Source: Malaya genurostris (lineage: Eukaryota; Arthropoda; Insecta; Diptera; Culicidae). Taken from it: a stretch of DNA of 64,000 nt. A model generated the notes under the pieces. It saw nothing but the letters and a program-made list of their open reading frames with translations. It was not told where the DNA came from and did no database searches. Shown here in pieces: positions 33,800 to 45,133 of this stretch. The DNA lies in assembly GCF_030247185.1 (NCBI RefSeq), contig NC_080571.1, positions 16,523,631-16,587,630 on the forward strand, read 5' to 3'. Position 1 is the stretch's first letter; every line of letters starts with the position of its first letter. The position numbers and the translations under genes were made by a program.

Positions 33800-34203
33800 A
33801 TAAAATGGGAAAAGAGAATATTACTTATCTTAAACAATAGCCACCAATGCCTGGCCTTGGTTAATCGGTGTGCTCCGTAGCAAAGCTCGGCCGCTGGGGC
33901 CACGCGTTGATTGAATTGTAACTGTGCCCGTGTGCAAAAAAACCTCTAGGAGGAAAAAAGCACACAGCACCGGGTCACGGCACCACTCCAAACGTTCGAT
34001 CACTATTTAAAGTCTACAGACTTGCACTAGCACTTGAAATCGCCTAACGGTATTGTTTCTATTGTTTCGTGTTTGTTTGGTACACTGCTCACAGTAACAA
34101 AAGATTAATCTTTGATTGACCTTGAAGCGGATTAGCACGGCTATATACACACTTGCTCTACCACGAATTAGCATCCGAACGGTACGACGGTCGCGTTAGG
34201 AAT
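33800..34203 (-). promoter_or_regulatory. 5' UTR and presumed internal promoter of the I-clade element
   Basis: The 404-base leader starts ATTCCTAACGCGACCGTC directly after the target duplication. Elements of this class carry a TATA-less internal promoter at the very 5' end. I infer one here from position and completeness, not from a decisive motif. Confidence 0.45.
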
Positions 34204-34476
34204 GCTTTAACCATCGATGTTGTTTTCATTGACATTTTGAAGCGACGCGAACAGATTTCAACTAAAAAAGTTGTTGATTTTGCATTGCAATTATTGTTTT
34301 GCTTTCAACTGTCTCCGGCATTTGACAGCATTCAAAACAACATATTTTTCAACTACTTGAATATATGCAAATCAAAAACCATATTGGTTGAATCAAAAAG
34401 AAATTAGTTAAATCAACTATCGCAAAAATCAAAAACTGCGATATCGCAATTTTATGATCGAAGGGTTCTCCGTGCA

Positions 34477-36231
34477 TGAGTACCGATTGATTTATGTCTA
34501 AAATCGTCGACTCTCTGATGATGATGGGATGTGAAAATGAGTGACAACTGCAATCCTACAGGAATTTATGACTAAGGATAACGTCAATTTATATGCGTTT
34601 ACATAGTTTCACCAAATATTCTCGTTTGATGCACCCCGTGTTCGATATCGCAAACGGTTGCTTGATTCGCAATAAAACAAATACTATACTAAATACTAGA
34701 TGAAGATATTACGAAAATACTAAGTTTGGATCGTAATCACATTGATATTGTTAAATGGGCAGCTTTCACTACGCCACACCAAAAAGTGATTATAGTGACA
34801 AAAGACGTTGTTTTACTTACGGCTGGTTGTTGCTGATGACAATGTTCATGCACTATTTTGATTGCACCCAATAAAACGCTATTTGATATGAAATTAGTTT
34901 ATAGAATTAACAGGGGCGCAGGATTTGACATTTTTCAACAGCAGGCGCAACGTTTGAATGGTGCGTTTGAATTGGTGTAGCAATATTCTGAACTACTGTT
35001 ACTTCTATGTATGATATTCAAGCTAAATGGGGTAATATTAATTTGATGCATAACATGATTCGTGATTGGACATGTTTTTCTTATAATCATAATTAATCAC
35101 AGCATGTATGTAAATATTGTTTCAATCAATCCGGTGTGCATATGAAAACAAACAACAGCTTAACCACAGATCGGTGTGGTCTCAATTCATAATTAGCAAT
35201 GATCATGCATGACGTGTGTCCAGTTACTTGCCACATTCCGTCGATGGTCGATTAATTAGCACAGTGCATGCCGTTCTGGTCTGAAAACGAAGACGAATGA
35301 TCGCACGCATACACGTTCTGACGCACGAATGGAATGCCATGTTCCCCTCGGATCGAACTGGATCCTCCAGCATAACATTATTACTAGATTATTAAAGACG
35401 CTCTGGTGGAAATCTTCCCGTCCCGGTTCAGGTCAGATCTAATTGCATAAACTTTTCTGCAACTCTATAATATCGCAACCTTAGTCCAGGAGCATTGCCC
35501 GTCCGCTGCAGTGTACTTTTGCAATTTATCTTACAGTTTCTTCCTCCCATCATGGCATGGATGAACCGGATGAAAAATTATTCATGTGCTTCGTTGACAA
35601 TAAGCCGCTGATTTCCAATATCAACAGTAGAACGGAAGAAATATTCGGTCGCCTTGAACTTTTTTTCCAAATGCAACCGGCATTCCGCATTCGGTGTAAA
35701 ACCGTAGGCAATAGTGAAGTGCCAAAATAATTCGATAATGTTCCAATTCTCGAAGCGAGAAATTTGTTGACATTTGCAAATTCAACAGTTGCTGCCACCG
35801 TGAGAACTCGACGAGAAACGGAGGATAGAAAATTTGGCACCATAGAATGCCGGTGACGTTAGTCAAGTCACCTGAATGATTTGAAGTGCTAACCTGTAAC
35901 CGAAATGTCAGTCGATTTGAAAAATTACTTTAGAAAAATACTTCTGACAGTCGTTAGTTTTGCAGATGAAATTCAGCTCGTTGCTAGCCAATGTGACATA
36001 AGTTTCTTTTTTAGTTTTACGGTGACGATTGAGCTGAGAAATTGTAAACTTTAGTTACAAGTCATCGCTTTGCTTACCCATGGCCTTTAATCATTTCCTT
36101 TGTCTGTTACGTTTCGTATTTCACTCTGCAGCGCACGTTTAATGATGACGTACACACACCGGAAAAAAAATAAACCGCTCTTTCAAGAATTCATAAATTA
36201 ACCGAAAAAAGATTCCTTCCTAGCTTCCCAA
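34477..36231. other. unassigned DNA with shared repeat modules
   Basis: 34830-35100 carries the module AATAAAACGCT ... TTAACAGGGGCGCAGGATTT, shared with 9860-9930, 18180-18420 and 48290-48370. The section 35220-36060 lacks known repeats and could be unique host DNA. The minus frames of 81-97 residues at 35550-35866 overlap one another and show no domain. Confidence 0.35.
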
Positions 36232-37180
36232 ATGTTTTTTTTTTTTTCAATTTTAAACTTGTTATCCAATATAATACATTAAGAGCTGAGGACAGTACGT
36301 TTTCGAATACTTTACCGCTTCAAATCAAATTTTCTTTGAAACGGAGATGAATATCGAAAAATCTACCTTTCGTTACTTTTTAGCTGCAGCTAGTGCATCT
36401 TATTCTATAGGGGATACTAATGGATTCGTTGAAGAGGATGCTTCATTGTTGTTGTTGATTGTCACCGATGTACTGGGGTTATTTGAGGTTGGTGTAGAGG
36501 AAGTGCCGTTGCCCTTTGGAGTAGATGTCTTCTTGTCAAGTTTATCACATGGTTTATCATAGTGAACAGATTTTTTGCAATATTGACATGTAGCCAACTG
36601 ATCGTCATACGTAACAAGTAATTGGCATGGAACCTTTGTATCTTGTTCGAAAATCACATAATAAGGTATAGCCTTCTTCAAGCGCATGTGTAAAAAACGT
36701 ACGCCATATAGAACACCGGGAGAAAAGTTCTGCCACACTTCCTTTTCGATGGAAAGAATCTCGCCGTACTGAGACATAGTTTTGCGAATATAACGATCGG
36801 AGACGTTTGAGGGTAGATCATGCATACGCACTTCTATAGCACTATCTTTCATATACACTGGTATGTTGTACTTCATGTTTTTATGCTAATTTCTCTATAA
36901 AACTGGATGTAAACAACATTTATTTGTCTTATTGCATTGAAGTAAATGCACACGTTTAATATCAAGATGCATTTGCTCCTTAAGCAAACCTTCAAGTTCT
37001 CGTATCGAATGTCGAATTTTGTACTGCCCTGAAGTCTTCAATTGTATTCCTTCGTATTGGCTAAGGTGGCTTTTGTTCGTTTTGTACACTCATTTCGAGA
37101 TCGTTCTATTGTTCACTACACAATACTGTACTTGGTTTCTGCCGTTCCGAACGTAAGCGGTTTTGTTTAATCGACCGACT
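36232..37180 (-). pseudogene. relic of a non-LTR retrotransposon ORF1 (gag-like)
   Basis: The main open part (36400-36876, 158 residues) starts MKYNIPVYMKDSAIEVRMHD, resembles the gag-like ORF1 of mosquito non-LTR elements, and has one zinc knuckle CX2CX4HX4C (residues 97-110), then a Ser/Thr/Asn-rich tail. The N-terminal part continues upstream in other frames at 36895-37089 (ELEGLLKEQMHLDIKRVHLL), separated by stops. A T run at 36232-36247 would be an A tail on the minus strand. No ORF2 follows, so the copy is truncated or ORF1-only. The ORF1 differs from that of the I-clade element. Clade not determined. Related relics lie at 50290-50480 and 63535-63790. Confidence 0.6.
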
Positions 37181-38380
37181 TGGATGAGATGTAAAAAAAA
37201 GTTATATATTTTTCTGTGATTCACAGTCAGTATCAATGCGTCCACCATTTTATCCGATTTAATTTCCTGGTAGCGTTCAGAAAAGGAGAGGAGAGAAGAG
37301 AAATAAAATCAACTTAACAAGGTTCGTAAGCACACAGACGCAAAAGCAATTGATGGGACCAACGTGGTCGATTTAAAATCTTTAAGCGACCCACTGTTCT
37401 CAGGCCTTAACAGTTATTCGATTCGCGTCTTTTAGAAAATTGATCAGCTGAAGCTGAAACAATTCTAATTATTTGCAGGAATTCAAATTCTTGATGAAAA
37501 TGGTCTTTTCAACCCCGTAAAATTATTTTACAGGTTTACTAGAAGTAACTTTTTTCCAGGAAGTAGCCCTTTTCGAGACATTCAAATACGAAATTAAAAA
37601 ACTCAGATTCATGCTGAATTGCACCATTTTTCTTCTAATCATTGTAGCTCTAAAAGTGTCAATGTGGGAAATCAATCGGTCACTTAAAAAATATACACTG
37701 AAAAAATAGTCGAATGCATTTTCTGGAATCAGTAAATGTCCGTAAAACTAAAATCAAATAATTTCATTTTGACCCCTTAACGCTATAAAAATTGTCATCG
37801 ATTCTTCAATTACTATTAAACAGATGTTTTTTGATTGAATGTTAAAAAAAACTTATTTCCAAGGCTTTCTGAACGAATAAAAAAAAGAACTGTCAAACTT
37901 TATTGCACTAAAAAAGTTTGTGCAAAAAGACGTGTAGAAAATAGAACACATAATAAATGTGTTATGTGCAACGTCCACTTGTGCTAAACAAGTACACGAA
38001 ATCGTTTCGTAGAATAACTAACTAATTTAATTAAAACTAATTAAAGCAATAAATTAAATTACAATATAAAAAAAACCAATTTGACATTTATTCATTTCTG
38101 AGGATCATGGGGAAAAATATTTCCCATGAAATTATAAGAAACGTATGGACCCTGGTATGTTTTTCTGGTGATATTCTCGTAATTTACACCCACAATAGCT
38201 AAAATATTGTGTTGTACGGACTTATTTCGTCCTGGACATCTTATGGCCATGAAAGGGTTAAACTTTAACAAAACTTCACATTCGATCTTAATTCACTTAG
38301 TGTTTATCAAAAAGTGAAAGAGCCTGAGCTGAAATTTTTGTATTTTTTTCTGATAGAAACAAAAACCGCGAAAAAGCTAC
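37181..38380. other. unassigned AT-rich DNA
   Basis: No recognisable genes or repeat ends. Low-complexity A/T runs are frequent. Confidence 0.4.
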
Positions 38381-38454
38381 CGCAGAGACGGGACTCGAAC
38401 CCGTAGCAAGTTCCTATCCGGGGAAAATGGTTTTGCCTATTAAACTACACTGCA
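38381..38454 (-). repeat. tRNA-like sequence, probable SINE head or tRNA pseudogene
   Basis: On the minus strand the T-arm is perfect (ACGGG TTCGAGT CCCGT) with a consensus B box. A D-arm GTTT/AAAC holds a GG loop, and a 7-bp acceptor has one mismatch. The anticodon arm does not fold. A TTTTT run (Pol III terminator type) follows within ten bases. More likely a tRNA-derived repeat than a functional tRNA. Confidence 0.5.
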
Positions 38455-38545
38455 TGTGAAAATACATGAAGAAACAGTCTACTTGATTAGAAGTACTGAG
38501 CATGCTTCGCTGTGCTAGGGTGCGACGGCATTCAATTATATTATT

Positions 38546-38644
38546 TTTACGTTTCGTCTTTGACTCATCAGTGCCGAGCAGTTCAAATTGAACTGCTTAG
38601 TGCTAAACTCGGCAGTTCAATTTGAACCGCTAAGCAGACGTAAA
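38546..38644 (-). ncRNA. complete hammerhead ribozyme, minus strand
   Basis: On the minus strand: TTTACGTC (38644-38637), cleavage after the C at 38637, palindromic stem I, CTGATGA (38571-38565), GUC-AAA-GAC, GAAA (38555-38552) and closing CGTAAA. Stem I near the core reads GCTCGGCA, with small differences from the array copies. Core intact. Confidence 0.82.
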
Positions 38645-38783
38645 GTTTCTGCTACTTACAGAACACTTTTGGTTTTGCAACGGAGTGCAATGTCTTTTCT
38701 GACGTGCCGAACGAAAACGTGTTTTCGACTATTTCTGGCCGATGCAGTTTTGGCCATTTAGGGGTTAGCCAATTTTGTGCTAC

Positions 38784-38882
38784 TTTACGTCTGCTTAGCG
38801 GTTCAAATTGACCTGCCGAGTTTAGCACTAAGCAGTTCAATTTGAACTGCTCTGCACTGATGAGTCAAAGACGAAACGTAAA
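38784..38882 (+). ncRNA. complete hammerhead ribozyme, plus strand
   Basis: TTTACGTC at 38784-38791 with cleavage after C38791, CTGATGA at 38857-38863, GUC-AAA-GAC, GAAA at 38873-38876 and CGTAAA closing stem III. One substitution in the outer palindromic stem I (GACCTGCC for GAACTGCC). Core intact. Confidence 0.82.
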
Positions 38883-39156
38883 CATAATAAAAACGGTTAT
38901 GTGTCCTAGCACAAAATTTGGCTAACCCATAAATGATTCAATTATAGTCATATCTCTACGGCAACCCCTCCGCTAGCAATCACTACGACGCCGTATCGCA
39001 AGTCTATTTTCACTCTCTGCCGTCAGACGCTGATTTGAAATTTTGTTTTCGTCTCTTTCGCTGCCTATGGAGGGTTTCTAGGTTTGCTAGATTTGTTATT
39101 TGTGCTATTTCTGTTTTTTTTTGCCACATTTGAAAATTTGTTTATTTTGGCTATAT

Positions 39157-39378
39157 TCCCGGGTTGGCGGTTCAATGCATAGGACGCTGGTCTTACAAGC
39201 CAGTTGTCGTATGTTCGAGTCCCGACCTGGAGGGACTCTTAGTGTCAGTAGGATCCATAGTACTAGCCATGCAATGATTCTGTATACTAAGAATCGGCTG
39301 CGAAGTCTGTTGAAACAGAAAGGTCAAATTCCACAAAAGGAATGTAATACCCAGACTTTGCTTTGCTTACTTTTTTTT
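39157..39378 (+). mobile_element. tRNA-derived SINE, Feilai-like
   Basis: The head resembles a tRNA: A-box-like GGTTGGCGGTTCAATGCATA, a CTGG/CCAG anticodon-type stem and a consensus B box TGTTCGAGTCCCG (about 39210-39222). The body carries AGAATCGGCTGCGAAGTCTG, which I recall from mosquito Feilai-type SINEs. The insert is bordered by a 12-bp direct repeat with one mismatch ending in GCTATAT (39145-39156 and 39374-39385), as expected for LINE-driven insertion. Family name from memory, so moderately sure. SINE class more so. Confidence 0.7.
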
Positions 39379-39402
39379 GCTATATATACTTTTTTGGGGA
39401 GC

Positions 39403-40064
39403 GGGTCATTTCAACGAATGCGATTTCGCCGAATGTAGTTTCGCCGAAAAGTTCATTTCGTCGAAAGGGTCATTTTGAATATATAACATAATTTGATAGA
39501 AAACTGCAAATTTTGGTTATTCATCAAAATTATCCATTTGTTTTTGTATTTCCTGGATAATTGATGTGGTGGACCGAAGCCAAGGCGACGCCAGCCGAGT
39601 TGGCCGCCGACCCGCCGTCGGAAACGGCAGCCTCTTGCATACAAACCTGTAACCGCCTCGTTTGCTCGGTCCATTCCAAGCCAGCTTTCTTTATTTCACT
39701 TAGGTCCGAATGAGCGGTAGCCAGGTTGGATAGCATACGAACAAAATGATGTGGCGAAGCCGCATAAGATATTTTTTTCATTTACACTTAGCTATTGGCA
39801 AATACCGCAAACAATTGCCTGAAATTTCGTCCTAAGGATCGTGGGTAAATCGTGGGAACGGGAGTAAACATGATCATTTTTTCATTTGTCTTCCTTTTAA
39901 ATCAATTCTACGATCACGATATTAGGACTAATGAAGAATTCGGAGAAATACCTTTCCGGCGAAATGGCTTTCGGTGAAATGACTCTCGACGAAATTACCC
40001 TTTCTGCGAAATTACTGTTTCGGCGAAACGGTTTGCGGCGAAACTGCTTTCGGTGAAATAACCC
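39403..40064. mobile_element. fold-back element B with GGCGAAATG arrays
   Basis: Ends GGGTCATTTC and GAAATAACCC (one mismatch) with shorter, more decayed arrays of TTTCGCCGAA units than element A. The core at about 39560-39770 shares TTGCATACAAACCTGTAACC and the palindromic GATGTGGCGAAGCCGCAT with A. Inserted in the T-rich array. Confidence 0.65.
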
Positions 40065-41530
40065 TGACCCCTGGTTTGCTAAATTTTACTATTTTTTGGG
40101 TTTTGTAATTTATAATTTTTGCAACTTTGGGAATCCTTGCCTTTTTTTCCATTTTTTTTTTGCATTTTTGCTTTTTTGCTAGTTTTACTATTTTTGCTAT
40201 TCCCACTGTTTATTTTATATTTCTGCAATTTGTGTTCTCCTTGATTTTTTTAAAATGTTTTATATTCAAGATATTTGTGCTATTTTGGTTTCTTTATCGC
40301 TATATTTGTTTGTTCAGATATTTTTGCTATTTTGCATGTTATTTTGCTATATTTTTTACTTTTGCTACTTAAACTATTCTTGCAATTTTTACTGGTTTTT
40401 AGAATTTTCGGAATTTTTGCATTTGTTAGTTAATTACTATTTTTACTATTTTGCAATTTTTGTTACTATTGCTATTTCATATATTTTTGCTAGTCCCGTT
40501 ATTTTCGCAGTATTTGCCATATTTGCAATTTGTGCACTTCTTGCAATTTCTTTTAAAATTTTCGCTGTTTCAGTCAGTTTTGTTCCTATTTCGCTATTTT
40601 TGCGTGTTTTGGTATATTATTAATTTTTTGCAATGTTTGTTGCTATTTTTGCTATCTTAATTTATTTTTTCTTTTTTTCTTTCTTTTTAGCTACTTTTTG
40701 CTATTTTTGTGGATTTTTTTTTACTAATTTTTCACTGTTGCTTTTTTCCGTTATTTATTCTAGTTTTTCCTATTTTCTCTAGTTTTTTGCTATTTTTTGC
40801 AGTTTATTGCAATTTTTGGAATTTTTTGCTATATTTAGCTAATTTTTGTTTTTTTTTGCTATTTCATGTTATTTTTGCTATATTTGCTACATTTGCTATT
40901 TAAACTAGTCTTGCTATTAATACTATTATCTGGCATTCTCGGAATTTTCGCATTTTTTAATTATTTCCTTTTTTCTAACTATTTTGCATTTTTTGTTATT
41001 ATTGCTATTTCATATATTTTTGCAATTTTTCCAGTTTCCGCTATTTTCACAGTATTTGCAATGTTACTATTCCTGCAATTTGTGCTTTTCTTGAAATTTC
41101 TTCTTTAATTTTCGTTATTTCAGTAACTTTTGATCATTTTGTTTCTCTTTTGCTACTTTCATTGCTTTGGTATTTTTTTTATATTTTGCAATTTTTATAC
41201 TTTTTTGCTACTTTGAATATTTTTGCAATTAGTGTTATTTTTCTGGTAGTTTTGCTATCTAAACTATCTTTGCTATTTTCGTTTTTTTTTCAACTTTTGC
41301 TATCTTTTGTTATTTTTTACTTTTTTTGACAATTTTTGGCTATTTTTACTTTTGTTGCTATTTTTGCTAGTTTTGGTTCGTTTTTGCTTTTTTTTTTGCT
41401 ATTTGTTGTTATTTTTTTGCTATTTTTCTTCTATTTTTCCCAATTCTTTTAAATGTTTCGCTATTTTTAGCATTTTTTGCTATTTTTTGCTATTTTTTAT
41501 TGCCTTTGCTTATATTTTTGCTGTGGTTTT

Positions 41531-44159
41531 ATGGTGCTTCGGATCAGGCTTCATAGGTCGGTAGTGGGAATTGCTAGTTATAATTTAACATAGCTTTCAA
41601 ACCCCTCTAAAAGTGGTTTCATTAGCTAGATTAATTGACAAATTATAACCGGCTTAACAATTCTAAATAAAGAATCCTGATGGGGACGAAAATACCGTGA
41701 TGGATAGATCGATACCTTTCACGCAGCCCACCTGGGTTCGAAGTTTAGGATTAAAACCTCTGCAATCAAGACGAATAAAAAAATTGGACTTTGGATGTTT
41801 AAAAAACAGCGTTGTAAAATACAAGCTGGAAAAAAAATAAACAAATGGCGATTCAGCTTCGATCCACGTTATTATTGAAAAAGAGATTAAACCTACGTAG
41901 ATTGAAGGTGCATTCAGAGTATAAAAATAAACCACAGTAAACCCTTGCCACGCAAATCTAGTTCGTTTCTTCTTTTCAAGAACCATCATCCGAAATAAAT
42001 TTTGAGCCAGTAAAAACTAAGCTGAAGTTAAATCAATTATGATTAAAAATAGCCAAACAATGTTGCTAGGAATGAGAGAGAGAAAAAGTAATAAAACATT
42101 CTTTCCGAGTCGTGTGCAACCGCAGGACGCTCTGCGGGTTTGCAGGACTCAGTTGCAAGCTAGCTTCCCAACTATTCCAGCGCTTTATCTTAGTTTGTCG
42201 AAACAATGATTGAAGTTAGCTATACTGAAATCAACATTGAAACTAATCTGCCCAGAACTTGCAACAAAAGCGAAACGGTTAATGGAATGAAAGCGCCTCT
42301 AATTAATTAAAGTGCAAACAACAAGTTTCTACGTGGTTTCTGCTCAATAAAAAGCTCGAAACCGAAGCCACTACAATCAGATAAGCGGAAATAATGAAAA
42401 AAAACGAGATGCAAGGGAAAATATACTTCCATAAATGAGAGATAGAGAGAGAGAGAGGTAGCACCTGAAATATTACGTTCCGGCTGAACCGGTTCAATTC
42501 TGGTTGGTAGCTAGGATACCGATAACTGCAACACGGTGACGCGTGAGGAGATCATCTTGCTGTAAATACGCCTACGAACCAAGTCAACTTGTGCGGACCA
42601 CTGATGCAAGGTCTTCGGTACCAAAACAGGACATGGAAGAGGATATGAAATAAAGTTAAAAATTACTGCCTCGTCTGTATGTATATGGATTTCAACGATT
42701 TACAAGTCAACATACCTTCAGCCTGCCAACTAGCCAGCATCCCGCGCTGCTTCTACCAGGAAGTCACTGATGAAATAAATAATATTCCCCAAAGCAATCT
42801 CATTGGCACCGAACGCCTTCGAGTGTGTGTGTGTTTTATTCCCTAGTGCTCGCTACTAGCGTCTATCCTAGAGCTGTTACGGAATGGAAATTTGCAGTAT
42901 TAGTTCATTTTATTATCTTTCATAGGAAAATTGCGCTCGGCTCACAAACCAAATATAGAACATCGTCCTGGAAACCGGATACGACGCACCGAGTGATCGG
43001 GACTGGCTCAGCATTTGAAACTGCATGCGACCGCTGCAGCGTGTACAATTCACCGGTGGAGGGCGGCAGAAATTACCGGAGGAGATCCCGGTGGAGAGGG
43101 GAGGAGGACCAGAGGCGAAACGGAAGAACTGTTTGCAATTTGTTTTCTGACAAGAAGATTAAGGCTATGCAGAAGGGAAAGTTGCTTGATTTATGCTGCT
43201 CCGTCTGTCGGCTCTCAGATAGATGGCGCTTGCATCGGTTGAAATACGGTAAACAGTGGAATTTCTCGCCAGCCAACCAACTGACTGGGCGTCTTTCGCA
43301 AAATGGAAATTAAGCAGCCTATATGTAGAAAGGCGGGGATTACTTTATGGCATTAGAGATAAAGTCTATTTATGTAAATTGCGACGATAGTTTAATTGAT
43401 GAAGAATTTATGCGAGGCTCCTCGGTTGGCTTATTGTTTGGACTAGTTGACGACTTCATGCCGTCTCATAAGAATGATTAGTGTTCAGTAAGCTGTAAAC
43501 AACACGCATATTGCTAGCCTAATCAGCAAGTAATTAGTTTCCATTCAATAACTGAATTAGTCTAGAGTATGAAAGTCGCACTTTTTCTAAGGCGTGTTGT
43601 ACAATAGATCATAAGACTATTGCTTTAAAACCGACCTTTAAATACAGATCTAATTAAAATGGTTTACTACTGGAATTTTGACAGCGAAACTCGTTTATTT
43701 GGACTATTTTAGATCAATTTTTTTACTCACTGATATTCACATTTTAAATTTCCTAACAATTTCCAACATTTTCTCCTGTATGCAGTGTCAATGACGAAAA
43801 ACTGATTATCATTCAAGTCAATGATGTTTCAATAAAAATTTTGAGTATTTCGCAAAAAAAGAGTGTTCATTAGACATACTGTATCTCGTCGACCGTACCA
43901 AGTGATAGTGACATAGAGCAACGTCCGGCGCGTAAGGTGGGTGTGGTAAAGATCTCCTTAATGTGAACTTGTACATTGTCACGCAAACCAAAATGAAGTT
44001 CTCTAGTCTTTTCTTGTATTGTGGTCGTTTTCAATTGAAATTTCGGCTGAAATTCATCATTTCCCGTTAATTGGTTTCCCTGATATAATATCACTTGGCC
44101 TCAGCCACTCATACCTTATTACATGTAGACTTTTCGGTAGACAATCTTGGATCAGTGAA
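41531..44159. other. unassigned DNA, partly GC-richer
   Basis: A short GA-rich microsatellite (AGAGAGAGAGAG) lies at about 42440. At 42820-43320 several frames open at once on both strands (up to 162 residues), but the longest begins at GTG and none shows a domain. I see no support for a gene. This could be unique host DNA. Confidence 0.3.
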
Positions 44160-44470
44160 TAAGGAGTGTATCGAAAATAAGCTATCCACATACATTTGTA
44201 TTGTACACATTGTATTTGTGACGTTTTTTTATGCTCAGATCACTGCATGCTGTGCGTTTGGCTGTCAGCTTTCGTTTGTTTACTTGTTTGTGCGGCTAAA
44301 ATCCTGCGTTTTCGAAAAGTCGCGTATTGAAAAGGTTCTGGACACGTGGCTAAGTGATAAGCGAATTACTTTGCGAAAATTGGCGAAGCGGTATGGAATT
44401 TACCATGTCAGTGTTAAAACCATCATTAATAAGTTTGAGGAACACTATTCTTTTGCCGTTTTTCATTGAA

Positions 44471-44595
44471 AAACACTGGTGGCGTGGATTGCTCTGATTT
44501 TGCACTTTCGAGCAGAAATGCAATATTTTGACGGTGTTTCATTGCCATTTTTGCTCGAAAGTGCAAAACCAGAGCAATCCACGCCACCAGTGTTT
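44471..44595. repeat. 125-bp near-perfect hairpin (mini fold-back)
   Basis: Arms of about 50 bp (AAACACTGGTGGCGTGGATT and its complement at the other end) pair with a few mismatches around a short spacer. It interrupts the DD37E coding region after EEHYSF. No clear target duplication. Could be a tiny MITE. Confidence 0.65.
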
Positions 44596-45133
44596 CTTAA
44601 TAAAAAACGCCATTTGTATGAGCTACCAGGATGAGGCAGAAAACCCGGTTCTTCCAAGCCGAAACTGGATCTGGTATCTCTAATCATGAAGAACAAATCA
44701 ATGTCAATACGTGATTTGGCTAAAAAAGCAGGAACGAGTGTCGGAATGATCCAGCGTATCAAGAGGCGAAATCACCTGAATACCTACAAGAAACAGAAAA
44801 TCTCGAAACAAAGCTTAGAACAGAAGAAGTGAGCAGCAACAAGGGCTCTAAAATTGTATATTGCAGTGTCCGGATGCATGCGTTTTGATGGACGATGAGA
44901 CTTATGTAAAGGAGGACTCAAAAACCCTACCAGGTCCACAATACTTTACTGTCGTCGTTGGGGAGGATGTGAGCGATGCGGACAGGTCGATTCAAGTGCA
45001 GAAATTCGGTCGAAAGGTGCGGGTATGGCAAGCCATATGTTCCTGTGGTTTGAAGTCAACCATTTTTTACACTACCGGGACTATGAATGCAGAAATCTAT
45101 CGATCTCAGTGTCTCCAGAAGAGATTGCTGCCT

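Larger units (their letters stand above)
28090..34203 (-). mobile_element. full-length I-clade (MosquI-like) non-LTR retrotransposon
   Basis: A 6114-bp insertion on the minus strand, bounded by the 15-bp duplication GCTTTAACCATCGAT (28075-28089 and 34204-34218). Its 3' end is AATGAATAAAAAAAAAA, containing an AATAAA signal and a short A tail. Order: 5' UTR (33800-34203), ORF1 (gag-like), ORF2 (endonuclease, reverse transcriptase, RNase H), 3' UTR (28090-28713). Both ORFs are open. Presence of an RNase H domain, three CCHC knuckles in ORF1 and the ORF1 type point to the I clade. The interrupted CACGGA element is restored when the insert and one duplication are removed. Confidence 0.9.
27309..34474 (-). 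mobile_element. CACGGA-ended transposon, copy 2, split by an I-clade insertion
   Basis: Begins CACGGAACCACCC and ends with the complement of CACGGAGAACCC, flanked by CA on both sides (27307-27308 and 34475-34476). It is the inverse-orientation homologue of copy 1 at 9326-10732: for example the GCGATATCGCA block near its right end and the CTTTAACCATCGAT block. The retrotransposon at 28090-34203 lies inside it. Without that insert the element is about 1.04 kb, shorter than copy 1 by internal indels. No transposase gene. Confidence 0.75.
38541..38935. mobile_element. inverted pair of hammerhead-ribozyme units between 11-bp direct repeats
   Basis: The block lies between identical ATTCAATTATA copies (38530-38540 and 38936-38946). 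The left part (to about 38782) is a unit in reverse orientation. The right part (from about 38783) is a forward unit, joined next to the start of its ribozyme. Both match the 262-bp units at 22.6-23.2 kb. Target duplication of this length plus a head-to-head inversion resembles retrotransposition with 5' inversion (twin priming), or the mixed-orientation ends of Penelope-like elements. No ORF. Confidence 0.75.
39085..41530. repeat. T-rich degenerate array TTTTGCTATTTTTGC, with two insertions
   Basis: Loose repeats of TTTTTGCTATT (about 11-12 bp) run from about 39085 and again from 40080 to 41530. The SINE at 39157-39378 and fold-back element B at 39403-40064 interrupt it. The complementary pattern (GCAAAAATAGC) is seen at 49548-49745. 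Frames rich in Phe/Leu/Ile here (up to 122 residues) are translations of the array, not membrane proteins. Confidence 0.7.

Noticed and set aside
38381..38454. Functional tRNA gene on the minus strand
   Set aside because: T-arm and D-arm are good but the anticodon arm does not fold, so I list it only as a tRNA-like repeat.
40127..41564. Several Phe/Leu/Ile-rich frames that look like membrane proteins
   Set aside because: They are translations of the T-rich TTTTGCTATT array.
42825..43313. 162-residue plus-strand frame
   Set aside because: It begins at GTG rather than ATG, overlaps other open frames on both strands, and has no recognisable domain.
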